The notes under the pieces were generated by a model. That model was not told the origin of the DNA. It was given only the letters and a program-made list of their open reading frames with translations, and did no database searches. DNA of 64,000 nt from Pseudomonas capeferrum (GTDB taxonomy: Bacteria; Pseudomonadota; Gammaproteobacteria; Pseudomonadales; Pseudomonadaceae), in NCBI RefSeq assembly GCF_013523055.1, contig NZ_JAAMQM010000007.1:62001-126000 (forward strand), given 5' to 3'. Shown one piece after another: positions 18,048 through 26,819 of this stretch (position 1 is the stretch's first letter; each line of letters starts with the position of its first letter). A program made the translations under genes and the position numbers.

Positions 18048-18311
18048 ATGCCTGCCCGCGAACTGCAAGAGCAACTCGATAGCCTGCGCGAGCAACTGGA
18101 GCAGAATCCGCCTATCACGGAGGAAGAGCGCGAGCAACTGCACACCCTGATGTCGCAGATCGAAGCAAAGATCAGGCTCGAGGAAGCCACCCATGAAAAC
18201 AATGTTGTCGACGGCGTCAACCTGGCGGTGGAGCGCTTCGAAGTCGCCCACCCCGACCTGACCGCCACCCTGCGCAATATCGCTACCCATCTGCACAGCA
18301 TGGGTATCTGA
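18048..18311 (+). CDS. DUF4404 family small helical protein
   Basis: 87 residues, almost all helix and highly charged (ELQEQLDSLREQLEQNPPIT, VERFEVAHPDLTATLRNIA). It matches the DUF4404 family found in gammaproteobacteria, of unknown function. No signal peptide is present. ATG 18048 follows an AGGGAGA ribosome binding site. A strong terminator lies 15 bp after the stop, so it is a monocistronic unit or the end of a short unit with the HAD-like gene. Confidence 0.8.
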   Translation: MPARELQEQLDSLREQLEQNPPITEEEREQLHTLMSQIEAKIRLEEATHENNVVDGVNLAVERFEVAHPDLTATLRNIATHLHSMGI

Positions 18312-18325
18312 CCGCAGTGCCTGGC

Positions 18326-18352
18326 AAAAGCCCCGCATGGCGCGGGGCTTTT
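18326..18352. terminator. terminator between DUF4404 gene and queF
   Basis: AAAGCCCCGC and GCGGGGCTTT form a 10-bp stem with a 5-base loop. T-run on the plus strand and A-run before it allow use by both convergent genes. Confidence 0.85.
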
Positions 18353-18355
18353 TGC

Positions 18356-19186
18356 TTACTGACGAACCAGCCGACGATTTTCCGCATCCACCGACCCGGT
18401 ACTGCGATAGGGGTTGATATCCAGCCCCCCACGGCGTACGTAACGCGCGTACACGGTCAGATGCTCGGGATCGAGCAGACGCTTGAGATCGAGATAGATA
18501 CGCTCCACGCATTGCTCGTGGAAGTCCGCATGCTGACGGAAGCTCACCAGGTAGGCCAGCAGGCTGGCGGGATCGAGAGCAGCGCCCCGATACTGCACGA
18601 CCACACTCCCCCAGTCCGGCTGACCGGTGACCGGGCAGTTGGATTTGAGCAGATGGCTGTGCAGAGTCTCTTCGATCACGCGCGTGGCATCGCGACGCAG
18701 CAGCTCGGGCTGCGGCCGCTCGTAGTTGCTGACACTCACATCCAGCTCATCGATGCACCGCCCCGGCAAAGGCGCGATGCCCTGCACCTCGACTTCGGCA
18801 AGGCTACGGATACGCACGGCCACCGGCCTGCCGGCCGCCGCGGAAAGATCCTTCACCAGGCAATCCTGTAGCGCCTGGCGGGATTCGAACGGCGTCTGGT
18901 TCAGCGAATTGAGGTAGAGCTTGAACGACTTGGACTCGATGATGTTCGGCGAATCCGCTGGAATGGCGAACTCACCGATGGCGACTACCGGTTTGCCGGA
19001 AGGCAGCAGCCAGGACAACTCGAAGCAGTTCCAGTAATCGACACCCTGCCATGGCAAGGTCTGGGCAGTGACGCCCAGTTCGGCCCATTTCGCAGTCCGT
19101 GGGATCGGGAACAGCAGCGACGGGGTATAGGTGGCGATGTATTCGCTGGCTTTGCCCAGCGGTGAGTGTTCGGCTGCGGGATGCAT
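18356..19186 (-). CDS. queF: NADPH-dependent 7-cyano-7-deazaguanine reductase QueF
   Basis: 276 residues, the bimodular (YqcD/E. coli type) form. It reduces the nitrile preQ0 to preQ1 in queuosine biosynthesis. The catalytic Cys184 lies in [14 protein letters not shown]. The QueF motif [11 protein letters not shown] (84-94) that binds NADPH is intact, followed by the substrate-binding Glu/His region ([17 protein letters not shown]). ATG 19186. The stop lies just inside the terminator shared with the convergent DUF4404 gene. Confidence 0.97.
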   Translation of the reverse strand: MHPAAEHSPLGKASEYIATYTPSLLFPIPRTAKWAELGVTAQTLPWQGVDYWNCFELSWLLPSGKPVVAIGEFAIPADSPNIIESKSFKLYLNSLNQTPFESRQALQDCLVKDLSAAAGRPVAVRIRSLAEVEVQGIAPLPGRCIDELDVSVSNYERPQPELLRRDATRVIEETLHSHLLKSNCPVTGQPDWGSVVVQYRGAALDPASLLAYLVSFRQHADFHEQCVERIYLDLKRLLDPEHLTVYARYVRRGGLDINPYRSTGSVDAENRRLVRQ

Positions 19187-19252
19187 TGATCTGACCTGGA
19201 AGTAACGAATGCGCCCATTCTACCGGTTTTGCACCCCACCTTGGTGGCGATG

Positions 19253-19762
19253 TCACTCGATGGTCAGAGGGCCGACCATGCCTGCCTGGTAATGGCCTGG
19301 CACATTGCACGCGAACTCGATGGGTGTCGACTTGCGGAACGTCCAGGTCAACTCCGCCTGCTGACCGGGCTGCAGCAATACCGTGTTCCCACCATGGTGG
19401 CCATGGGCATTCTCCCCGCCATGCCCCTGCGCACCGTGATCCATGCCTCCATGGCCGCCAGTCGGATTGAAGATCTGCCCCTGCATGCTCAGCATCTCTT
19501 TCTGGTGCTGGACATGCATGGCCTTGTCACCGAGGTTGAATTCGTGCGGCAGCCGACCTTCATTGATCAACACGAAGCGCACGGTCTCGCCTGCCTCGAC
19601 CTTCAGGCTGCCAGGCTCGAAGGCAATGTCCTTGAGCAACACCTCGACTGTGCGCGTGGCCTTGGAGGCAAGCGCCGGCTCGCCGAAGGGAAAGCTCTTG
19701 GAGGGATTGGCCAACGCCGGTACGCAGGCCAACGCCAGGGCGGCAACGAGGAAGTGCTTCAT
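19253..19762 (-). CDS. periplasmic cupredoxin-family copper-binding protein
   Basis: 169 residues from ATG 19762 (MKHFLVAALALACVPALA, a Sec signal peptide). The mature part is a cupredoxin. The C-terminal FACNVPGHYQAGM supplies the Cys-x4-His-x4-Met type 1 copper ligands, and an upstream His sits in GRLPHEFNLG. Between them is a His/Gly/Met-rich loop (GGHGGMDHGAQGHGG) suited to extra copper binding. Homologues in Pseudomonas are induced by copper through CopRS. Divergence of ligands from electron-transfer cupredoxins suggests copper buffering or tolerance. A sigma70-like promoter lies 31 bp upstream. Confidence 0.88.
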   Translation of the reverse strand: MKHFLVAALALACVPALANPSKSFPFGEPALASKATRTVEVLLKDIAFEPGSLKVEAGETVRFVLINEGRLPHEFNLGDKAMHVQHQKEMLSMQGQIFNPTGGHGGMDHGAQGHGGENAHGHHGGNTVLLQPGQQAELTWTFRKSTPIEFACNVPGHYQAGMVGPLTIE

Positions 19763-19792
19763 GTGGACTCCACCAGGGACAAGGTTTGCATG

Positions 19793-19820
19793 ACTGTACA
19801 ACGACACAGGCACCCGTCAA
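19793..19820 (-). promoter_or_regulatory. sigma70-like promoter of the cupredoxin gene
   Basis: On the minus strand, TTGACG (19815-19820) and TACAGT (19793-19798) are separated by 16 bp, upstream of the start at 19762. A CopR site was not recognised with confidence. Confidence 0.4.
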
Positions 19821-19862
19821 CTCGCACGGCGCCCCCCCGCATGACAGGGGGCCGCGGCAGAT

Positions 19863-21107
19863 TCATTCGTAGCGCAACGCATAGGCCGGCTGTACCTGCG
19901 ACGCCCGATAGGCGGGGTACAGGGTCGCCAGGAAGCTCATCACCAGGCCCGCACCGCAGATCAGCGCGACATCCGACCACTCCAGTTGCGATGGCAGGCT
20001 GCTGATGAAGTATACGTCGGAGGTGAAGATGTGCTGCCCACTGATCCGCTCCAGCCAGCCGACGATCTGGCTGACGTTGAGCGCGGCGATCACTCCGAGC
20101 ACACCGCCCACCAAGGTACCGACGATGCCGATCAGGCTGCCCTGGACCATGAAGGTACCCATGATCTGCGCCGGAGTGGCCCCGATGGTCCGCAGGATGG
20201 CGATATCCGCCCCCTTGTCGTTCACCACCATGACCAGCGTGGCGATGATGTTGAACGCTGCCACCGCGATGATCATCATCAGCAACAGGCCGATCATGGT
20301 CTTTTCCATCTTCATGGCACTGAACAGGCTGCCCTGGGTATGCGACCAATCATCGGCCCGATAGGCATCGCCCAGGCTGGCCACAATGGCCTTGGATACT
20401 TGTGGCGCCTGATACAGGTCATGCAGTTTCAGGCGTACGCCTTGCACCTGTCCTGGCGCCCAACGTTGCATCTCGCCGGCATCGGCGACATGGATATAGG
20501 CCTGGGAGCCGTCCAGCTCGGCCCCTACCTTGAAGATGCCTACCACGGTCAGGCGTTGCATGCGCGGGGTTATGCCACCTGGCGCCTTGCTGATCTCCGG
20601 AACGATCAGGGTCAGCTTGTCGCCCGTATTGAGACGAAAGCGCCGTGCCGTGAGCTCGCCGATCACCACGCCATACTCGCCTGGGACCAGATCCTGCAAC
20701 TGGCCCTGGACGATGTGCCGACCGACGATCGAGACCTTGTCCTCGAATGCCGGATCGATGCCGCTGACCTGGATCGGCTGCATCGAACCCTTGTACGACA
20801 GCATGCCTTCCATTTCCGTCAGCGGTGCGGCGGCGATCACCGCCGGATCCCGCTCGGCAGCTTCGGCCACCTTGTGCCAGTCGTCGAGAGGCTGCACGCC
20901 GAGGATGCTGGCATGCGGCACGAGTCCGAGGATGCGCGAGCTCATTTCGCGCTGGAAGCCGTTCATGACCGACAACACCACGATCATCGCCAGCACGCCC
21001 AGGGACAGGCCGATCATCGAGGTCATGGAGATGAACGAGATGAAGTGGTTGCGGCGCTTGGCGCGGGTGTAACGCGCGCCGATGAACAAGGGCAAGGGTC
21101 TGAACAT
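19863..21107 (-). CDS. lolE: lipoprotein-releasing ABC transporter permease LolE
   Basis: 414 residues from ATG 21107 ([20 protein letters not shown]). FtsX-type permease of the LolCDE complex, which extracts outer-membrane-bound lipoproteins from the inner membrane to LolA. One N-terminal membrane segment (SMTSMIGLSLGVLAMIVVLS) precedes a large periplasmic domain, and three further segments form the C-terminal FtsX domain ([59 protein letters not shown]). It is the last gene of lolC-lolD-lolE, 60 bp after lolD. It closely resembles the lolC product, so C/E naming rests on gene order. Confidence 0.9.
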   Translation of the reverse strand: MFRPLPLFIGARYTRAKRRNHFISFISMTSMIGLSLGVLAMIVVLSVMNGFQREMSSRILGLVPHASILGVQPLDDWHKVAEAAERDPAVIAAAPLTEMEGMLSYKGSMQPIQVSGIDPAFEDKVSIVGRHIVQGQLQDLVPGEYGVVIGELTARRFRLNTGDKLTLIVPEISKAPGGITPRMQRLTVVGIFKVGAELDGSQAYIHVADAGEMQRWAPGQVQGVRLKLHDLYQAPQVSKAIVASLGDAYRADDWSHTQGSLFSAMKMEKTMIGLLLMMIIAVAAFNIIATLVMVVNDKGADIAILRTIGATPAQIMGTFMVQGSLIGIVGTLVGGVLGVIAALNVSQIVGWLERISGQHIFTSDVYFISSLPSQLEWSDVALICGAGLVMSFLATLYPAYRASQVQPAYALRYE

Positions 21108-21167
21108 GTACGGGACACCCAATGAAGAAGTGGATCGGGGCAGCGCGAACCGCCCCCTGCAATCGAC

Positions 21168-21851
21168 TCAGATCGCGACCAGATGACCGTCTTCCAGGCG
21201 CAGCACGCGGTCCATCTGGCGGGCCAGATTGAGGTCATGCGTCACCACCAGGAATGCGGTCTGCGAGGCGCTGGAAAGCTCGCGCATCAACTCCTGGATG
21301 CCTTGGGCGGTGTGGTGATCGAGGTTGCCGGTCGGCTCGTCGAGCATGACCAGGCCAGGGCGATTGACCAGCGCGCGCGCGATGGCCACCCGCTGACGTT
21401 CGCCACCGGACAGCTCCGACGGCTTGTGGCTCAACCGATGCCCCAGGCCGACACGCTTGAGCAGCGCCTCGGCACGCTCGCGGGCCTCGCTGATGGCTGT
21501 ACGGCCGATCAGCAGAGGCATGCACACGTTCTCCAGGGCGGTGAATTCGGGTAGCAGATGGTGGAACTGATAGACGAAACCCAGCGCACGGTTGCGCAGC
21601 AACCCACGGGCACGCTCGCCCAGCGCGGACAACTCTTCGCCCGCCAGCCAGACACTGCCCTGGGACGGCGTATCCAGCCCACCCAGCAGGTTGAGCAAGG
21701 TGCTCTTGCCGGAGCCGGAGCTGCCTACGATCGCCACCCGCTCACCGGGGAGCAGCTCCAGCTGCAGGTTGGCAAGCACCTGCACCGACTCCGGCCCTTC
21801 CTCGTAGGACTTGCCCAGGTTGCGGCAACTCAGTACGGCTTTATCACTCAT
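21168..21851 (-). CDS. lolD: lipoprotein-releasing ABC transporter ATPase LolD
   Basis: 227 residues. ATPase subunit of LolCDE. Walker [13 protein letters not shown], the Q-loop region [17 protein letters not shown] characteristic of LolD, signature [15 protein letters not shown], Walker [12 protein letters not shown] and switch His in VTHDLN are all present. Start ATG 21851 lies 7 bp after the lolC stop; an alternative ATG at 21866 overlaps lolC by 8 bp. The tight spacing shows a single operon. Confidence 0.95.
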   Translation of the reverse strand: MSDKAVLSCRNLGKSYEEGPESVQVLANLQLELLPGERVAIVGSSGSGKSTLLNLLGGLDTPSQGSVWLAGEELSALGERARGLLRNRALGFVYQFHHLLPEFTALENVCMPLLIGRTAISEARERAEALLKRVGLGHRLSHKPSELSGGERQRVAIARALVNRPGLVMLDEPTGNLDHHTAQGIQELMRELSSASQTAFLVVTHDLNLARQMDRVLRLEDGHLVAI

Positions 21852-21858
21852 GCGCGAC

Positions 21859-23109
21859 TCACTCATAACGTAACGCTTCCGCAGGCTGGGTGCGTGCCGC
21901 ACGCCAGGCCGGATACAGGGTGGCGAAGAAACTAAGGACCAGCGCCGCGCCACAGACCATCCAGACATCCTCGGCCATGATCTGCGACGGCAGGTAATCG
22001 ATGAAGTACACGTCCGCGTTGAGGAACTTGTGCCCGATCAGCTTCTCGAGACCGGCGATCGCGGCACTCACATTGAGCGCCGCCAGAATACCGACCACCG
22101 CACCGATCAGGGTGCCGAACACGCCGATCACCGTGCCCTGGACCATGAAGATGGCCATGATCTGGCCAGGCGTCGCGCCCAAGGTACGCAGGATGGCAAT
22201 GTCGCCCTTCTTGTCGTTGACCACCATGACCAACGTCGAAATGATGTTGAACGCCGCCACGGCGACGATGAGCAACAGGAGCAGGCCGATCATGGCCTTC
22301 TCCATGCGGATCGCCTGGTAAAGGTTGCCGTGGGTGCGGGTCCAATCACGCGCATAGAACTCCTGCTCGCCGAGGCGCTGAGCGATGTCCCATGCCGCGC
22401 GCGGTGCCTGGAAGAGGTCGTCGAACTTCAGACGCAGGCCCTGGACCTGGTCGGTCTTCCAGCGGTGCAGGCGGGACAGGTCGGAGAGATTTGTCAGGCC
22501 CAGGAAGCCGTCGATCTCGCCTGCGCCGACATGAAAGGTACCGACCACGGTGAAGCGCTTCATTCGCGGGAACATGCCGGCCGGCGTCACGCTGACCTCG
22601 GGCGCGACGAAGGTGACCTTGTCACCGACTCCGACCCCCAGCTTGGCCGCTGCCTTGTCGCCGATCATGATGCCCCACTCGCCTGGCGCGAGCTGATCGA
22701 GCCGACCTTCGCGAACGAAATTGTCGATGATCGACACCTTGCGCTCCTGGGCCGGATCGATGCCGTTGAGCAACACCTTCGAGACCTTGCCGTCATGGGT
22801 CAGCAAGCCTTGCATCTGGGTGAAGGGCGCGACCGCCTCGACCTGGGGATTCTGCTTTACTTGCTGGGCAAGGGCGGACCAGTCATCGATCGGCTGACCG
22901 GTTTCCAGCGTGGCGTGGGGGACCATGCCGAGCACGCGGGTGCGCATCTCATGGTCGAAACCGTTCATGACCGAGAGCACCACAATCATCACGACCACGC
23001 CGAGGGCGAGGCCAATCATCGAGGTCAGGGAAATGAACGAGACGAAATGGTTGCGACGCTTGGCACGGGTGTAGCGCGTACCGATGAATACGAAAAGAGG
23101 TCTGAACAT
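21859..23109 (-). CDS. lolC: lipoprotein-releasing ABC transporter permease LolC
   Basis: 416 residues, first gene of the lolCDE operon. Same build as the lolE product: N-terminal [18 protein letters not shown] cytoplasmic start (here [20 protein letters not shown]), one membrane helix, a periplasmic domain of about 200 residues and three C-terminal FtsX membrane helices. In E. coli LolC recruits the LolA chaperone via a periplasmic hook; whether this copy or LolE does so here cannot be told from sequence. ATG 23109; divergent from the pilZ gene at 23203. Confidence 0.9.
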   Translation of the reverse strand: MFRPLFVFIGTRYTRAKRRNHFVSFISLTSMIGLALGVVVMIVVLSVMNGFDHEMRTRVLGMVPHATLETGQPIDDWSALAQQVKQNPQVEAVAPFTQMQGLLTHDGKVSKVLLNGIDPAQERKVSIIDNFVREGRLDQLAPGEWGIMIGDKAAAKLGVGVGDKVTFVAPEVSVTPAGMFPRMKRFTVVGTFHVGAGEIDGFLGLTNLSDLSRLHRWKTDQVQGLRLKFDDLFQAPRAAWDIAQRLGEQEFYARDWTRTHGNLYQAIRMEKAMIGLLLLLIVAVAAFNIISTLVMVVNDKKGDIAILRTLGATPGQIMAIFMVQGTVIGVFGTLIGAVVGILAALNVSAAIAGLEKLIGHKFLNADVYFIDYLPSQIMAEDVWMVCGAALVLSFFATLYPAWRAARTQPAEALRYE

Positions 23110-23202
23110 GTCGGGGCTTGTTCGGATGAAAGGGAACGTGCTTATGGCGGGGCCTGAGCAGCAGCTTTACACTCAGACCATCGCCGCTACCATGGGTTCG
23201 CC

Positions 23203-23787
23203 ATGACGACACTAGACGAAGAAGATCGGCGCGAATACTACCGCATCGAAGACCGCATCGCACTGGAAATCAGCCCCTTGAGCGCGGCCGAAGCGCTTGA
23301 GGGAGAGGTGTTGCAAGATGCGTCGCCACTGTTCACCCTGCTCAGCGAATTGCACCTGTGCGAATTCGAATCGCAACATCTGCTGCGCCAGTTGAGCGAC
23401 AAGGACCGCACCCTGACCGCCTTTCTCAAGGCGCAGAACAAGCGGATCGATCTGCTCAGCGCGGTAGTCGCCCATACCTTGACCGGCCATATCGGCGCGC
23501 CACGTCGAGTCATCCTCTCGGAAGGTGGCATCGAATTCACCCAGGCGCAGGCCATCGCCCCAGGCTCGCGGATCGCCTTGAAGATGGTCCTGGCGCCACA
23601 GGCCCTGGGGCTGATGTTGCGCGGTCGCGTCATTCATTGCGATCGCCTTGCCAGCGGCGAGCATGACGTGGGTACGGAATTCGTCGACATGACGGATGCC
23701 CAACGCCAGCTACTGGCCCGTTACATCCTGCAGCGCCAGCAACAGCAACGGCGCCAGGCACTGGAACGCAATGACCCTGACTCCTGA
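23203..23787 (+). CDS. PilZ-domain protein with N-terminal helical region
   Basis: 194 residues. It starts with DRREYYRIEDRIALEI, the RxxxR-like element, followed by a helical insertion of about 70 residues (QHLLRQLSDKDRTLTAFLKA) and then a PilZ-type beta-barrel portion (ILSEGGIEFTQAQAIAPGSR in place of the DxSxxG motif, then VGTEFVDM). The D/NxSxxG motif appears as LSEGGIEF, so c-di-GMP binding is uncertain. A Gln-rich tail ends the protein. Conserved neighbour of lolC in Pseudomonas. It is followed 27 bp later by a phosphodiesterase gene, with which it probably forms a unit. Confidence 0.8.
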   Translation: MTTLDEEDRREYYRIEDRIALEISPLSAAEALEGEVLQDASPLFTLLSELHLCEFESQHLLRQLSDKDRTLTAFLKAQNKRIDLLSAVVAHTLTGHIGAPRRVILSEGGIEFTQAQAIAPGSRIALKMVLAPQALGLMLRGRVIHCDRLASGEHDVGTEFVDMTDAQRQLLARYILQRQQQQRRQALERNDPDS

Positions 23788-23814
23788 GCTGTCCTCCCAC
23801 TTGAAGGAACGAAC

Positions 23815-24537
23815 GTGACCCTGATCTACGGCCACCGCGGCGCCAAGGGCGAAGCCCCCGAGAATACCCTCAACAGCTTCAGGCAGTGCCTGTCGCACGG
23901 CGTCAACCGGTGCGAGCTCGACCTGCACCTGTCGGCCGACAACGAGCTGATGGTGATCCATGACCCGACGCTCAAGCGCACTACCGGCCGACGCGGCAAG
24001 GTGGGGGAGCACAGCGCCGCCGACCTGACGACCTACGACGCGCGCAAGAACTGCCCCGAGTGGGTCCAGCCCTGCCCTATCCCGCGACTGGAGGAACTGT
24101 TCGAGAAATGCCCTTTCGAGCACTGGCAGCTTGAGGTCAAGAGCGCTTCGCGCACCCGCGCCGCTTCCACCGTGCTGGCCATTCGCGAGATGGCGCAACG
24201 CTTCGGCCTGCTGGACAAGGTCATGATCACTTCCAGTTCACGGGAAGTATTGGGGGCCGCGCTCGAGCTGACCCCGGATATCGCCCGGGGCCTGGTGGCC
24301 GAATACGCCTGGCTCGATCCGTTGAAGGTGGCGCAGAACTACCAGTGCGAACTGCTCGCGCTGAACTGGACGCTGTGCACGCCCGAACGCCTGGCCAAGG
24401 CCCAGCGCCAGGGTCTGCATGTGTCGGTGTGGACGGTCAACGAGCCAGCGCTGATGCGCCGACTCGCCGATTTTGGCGTAGACAGCCTGATTACAGACTT
24501 TCCCGGTTTGGCCAGAACCACCCTTGGGAAGGGCTGA
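23815..24537 (+). CDS. cytosolic glycerophosphodiester phosphodiesterase
   Basis: 240 residues with a GTG start (23815), placed by the conserved opening LIYGHRGAKGEAPENTLNSF. GDPD family: HRG and ENT at the start, ELDLHLSADNELMVIHDPTL with the metal-binding Glu/Asp and His, then VEVKSASR-like LEVKSASRTRA, and the closing VNEPALMRRLADFGVDSLITDFP. It hydrolyses glycerophosphodiesters to glycerol-3-phosphate and an alcohol. No signal peptide, so it is UgpQ-like and cytosolic rather than periplasmic GlpQ. Convergent with sthA. Confidence 0.92.
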   Translation: MTLIYGHRGAKGEAPENTLNSFRQCLSHGVNRCELDLHLSADNELMVIHDPTLKRTTGRRGKVGEHSAADLTTYDARKNCPEWVQPCPIPRLEELFEKCPFEHWQLEVKSASRTRAASTVLAIREMAQRFGLLDKVMITSSSREVLGAALELTPDIARGLVAEYAWLDPLKVAQNYQCELLALNWTLCTPERLAKAQRQGLHVSVWTVNEPALMRRLADFGVDSLITDFPGLARTTLGKG

Positions 24538-24579
24538 AACCGCTCTCTCCGACCGGCTCAGGCCACCGGCCGGAGCCGC

Positions 24580-25974
24580 TCAAAAAAGCCGGTTGAGACC
24601 ATCGTAGGCCGCTACCCGATAGGCTTCGGCCATGGTCGGGTAGTTGAAGGTGGTGTTGACGAAATACTTCAAGGTATTGCGCTCACCCGGCTGATCCATG
24701 ATCGCCTGACCGATGTGGACGATTTCCGAGGCCTGGTAGCCGAAGCAGTGCACGCCCAGGATCTGCAACGTCTCGCGATGGAACAGGATCTTCAGCATGC
24801 CTTGTGGCTCGCCGGCGATCTGCGCGCGAGCCATGCTCTTGAAGAACGCCTTGCCCACTTCGTACGGGACCTTGGCCTGGGTCAGCTCCTGCTCGTTCTT
24901 GCCGATGGAGCTGATCTCGGGAATGGTGTAGATCCCGGTCGGCACATCGTTGACGAAGCGCCAGCTGCCATTGTCGACGATGCTGCCGGCAGCGGAGCGG
25001 CCCTGGTCGTGGGCGGCGCTGGCCAGGCTCGGCCAGCCGATCACGTCACCCGCGCCATAGACGTTCGGCACCACGGTGCGGTAGGCCTCGTCGACCTCGA
25101 TCTGGCCACGGCTGTTGACCTTGATGCCGATGTTCTCCAGGCCCAGCTTGTCGGTGTTGCCCGTACGGCCGTTGCACCACAGCAAGGCATCGGCCTTGAT
25201 CTTCTTGCCCGACTTCAGGTGCAGGATCACACCGTTGTCCACGCCCTCGACACGTTCGTATTCTTCGTTGTGGCGCACGGTGATGTTGTTGTTGCTGAAG
25301 TGGTAGCTCAGCGCCTGGGAGATTTCCGAGTCGAGGAAGCTCAACAGCTGGCCACGGTTGTCCACCAGTTCGATCAGCACGCCCAGGCCGCTGAAGATGG
25401 AAGCGTATTCGCAACCGATCACGCCGGCACCATAGACGATCAGCTTGCGCGGGGTGTGGCCGAGGCTGAGGATGGTGTCGCTATCGTAGATACGCGGGTG
25501 ATTGAAGTCGATGTCGGCCGGACGGTACGGACGCGAACCGGTGGCGATGATGATGTGCTTGGCCACCAACTTCTCGACCACGCCGTTGGCACAGACCACC
25601 TCGACCGTCTGCTCGTCGGCGAAGCTGCCGGTGCCGATGAAGACATCCACGCGATTGCGGGCGTAGTAGCCGGTGCGCGAAGCGACCTGCTTGGCGATCA
25701 CCTTTTCGGCGCTCTGGAGTACGTCGGGGAAGGAGAACCAGCGCGGCTCGCCGATGGCACGGAACATCGGGTTGGTGTTGAACTGCATGATCTGCCGCAC
25801 CGAGTGACGCAGCGCCTTTGACGGGATGGTGCCCAAGTGGGTGCAGTTACCGCCGACCTGGCGGCGGCTGTCGACCATCGCGACCTTGCGCCCTGCTTTG
25901 GCGGCATTCATTGCCGCACCTTCTCCGGCCGGGCCGGAACCCAGCACCACTACGTCGTAGTTGTAGACAGCCAT
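24580..25974 (-). CDS. sthA: soluble pyridine nucleotide transhydrogenase
   Basis: 464 residues, flavoprotein disulfide-reductase fold that balances NADPH and NAD. FAD site [19 protein letters not shown](P) site [19 protein letters not shown], and [17 protein letters not shown] for the flavin ribityl end. The usual redox pair CxxxxC is degenerate, CTHLGTIPS (second Cys is Thr), the hallmark of the transhydrogenase versus lipoamide dehydrogenase. A C-terminal dimer domain is complete ([14 protein letters not shown]). ATG 25974. Confidence 0.96.
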   Translation of the reverse strand: MAVYNYDVVVLGSGPAGEGAAMNAAKAGRKVAMVDSRRQVGGNCTHLGTIPSKALRHSVRQIMQFNTNPMFRAIGEPRWFSFPDVLQSAEKVIAKQVASRTGYYARNRVDVFIGTGSFADEQTVEVVCANGVVEKLVAKHIIIATGSRPYRPADIDFNHPRIYDSDTILSLGHTPRKLIVYGAGVIGCEYASIFSGLGVLIELVDNRGQLLSFLDSEISQALSYHFSNNNITVRHNEEYERVEGVDNGVILHLKSGKKIKADALLWCNGRTGNTDKLGLENIGIKVNSRGQIEVDEAYRTVVPNVYGAGDVIGWPSLASAAHDQGRSAAGSIVDNGSWRFVNDVPTGIYTIPEISSIGKNEQELTQAKVPYEVGKAFFKSMARAQIAGEPQGMLKILFHRETLQILGVHCFGYQASEIVHIGQAIMDQPGERNTLKYFVNTTFNYPTMAEAYRVAAYDGLNRLF

Positions 25975-26270
25975 GCGTACTCCTTCAGAACTGGCCCACG
26001 GACCACAGCGGCCGCGGGGCGATCATGTCGCCGAAGCGCCATGAAAAATTCGGGTGCAGTCTAATCAAGCGTGAACGCCGCGCACATTAACCCTTGGTCG
26101 CGTCGTAGGCTATTTTCGCGTGCACTACATGTCACGGTGCACCTTCAGGTGCGGCGGGCGTTGCAAGTGACCGAGGTTTGCGAACGGTGCCGGTCATTCT
26201 CCCTGAAACAACGGCATTCGTCACCCGGGAGTGGGATAGCAGATAGCTAGCAGGCGCATGTCGTTAAGTC

Positions 26271-26420
26271 TTCAGCGCTCTTGAGATCGAGCGCTGCGCG
26301 CTGTGCAGGTCATGGCTTTTGTAGCACTCTTGAGATCGAGCGCCGCCCGCGCGGCGCTTCGCGGGTAAATCGCATCGGCGAACCGCCGCTCCCACATTTG
26401 TTGCAACGTGCCATGGCCTG
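26271..26420 (-). repeat. left arm of a large inverted repeat cluster
   Basis: Reverse complement of the cluster at 26529. From 26420 inward it reads CAGGCCATGGCACGTTGCAA, then ATGTGGGAGCGG, then GCGCCGCGCGGGCGGCGCTC and two copies of the CGATCTCAAGAG(T/C)GCT block. The upstream part of this gap (25975-26270) shows only a GCACCT-TC-AGGTGC hairpin and presumably the sthA promoter; no gene was seen. Confidence 0.8.
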
Positions 26421-26528
26421 ATAGACCGAGTTCTTAGCCTTGTGTGTACGACAAAGATATCGAGAGGGTAGCAACAGCCTTTATGCAATCTTCAGCCAAG
26501 CCCCAAAGACTGACAACTCCTCTCTCAC

Positions 26529-26755
26529 AGGCCATGGCACGGTGCAACAAATGTGGGAGCGAGTTCACTCGCGAAGCGCCGCGCGGGCGGCGCTCGATCT
26601 CAAGGGCGCTAAAAATCCAAAGGCATGCACCCCGCGAAGCGCCGCACCGCCAGCGCTCGATCTCAAGAGCGCTACAAATGCCATGACCTGCACAGCGCGA
26701 AGCGCCGCACGGGCAGCGCTCGATCCCAAGGGCGTTGAAAATCCAACGACAGGCA
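26529..26755 (+). repeat. right arm: about three tandem 63-bp GC-rich repeat units
   Basis: After AGGCCATGGCAC-GTGCAACAAATGTGGGAG, three units of about 63 bp follow. Each contains GCGAAGCGCCGC, a short G/C stem, CGCTCGATCTCAAGGGCGCT (or close variant) and an AT-rich tail ending near GCAC. The units are 70-85 percent alike by eye. They resemble Pseudomonas REP-type extragenic repeats, not coding sequence. Together with the left arm they could fold into a very large cruciform with a 108-bp spacer. Confidence 0.75.
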
Positions 26756-26767
26756 CCTACTGGCCCA

Positions 26768-26798
26768 ACAAAAAACGGGGACCCGAAGGCCCCCGTTC
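26768..26798 (-). terminator. rho-independent terminator of gap
   Basis: On the minus strand a GC stem (ACGGGGGCC with GGTCCCCGT, loop TTCG) is followed by six Ts, 22 bp after the gap stop codon. Confidence 0.85.
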
Positions 26799-26819
26799 AT
26801 ACAACGCCCTGCCAATGAA

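Noticed and set aside
26529..26755. Possible CRISPR array
   Set aside because: The whole 63-bp unit is repeated with drift; there are no unique spacers and no cas genes.
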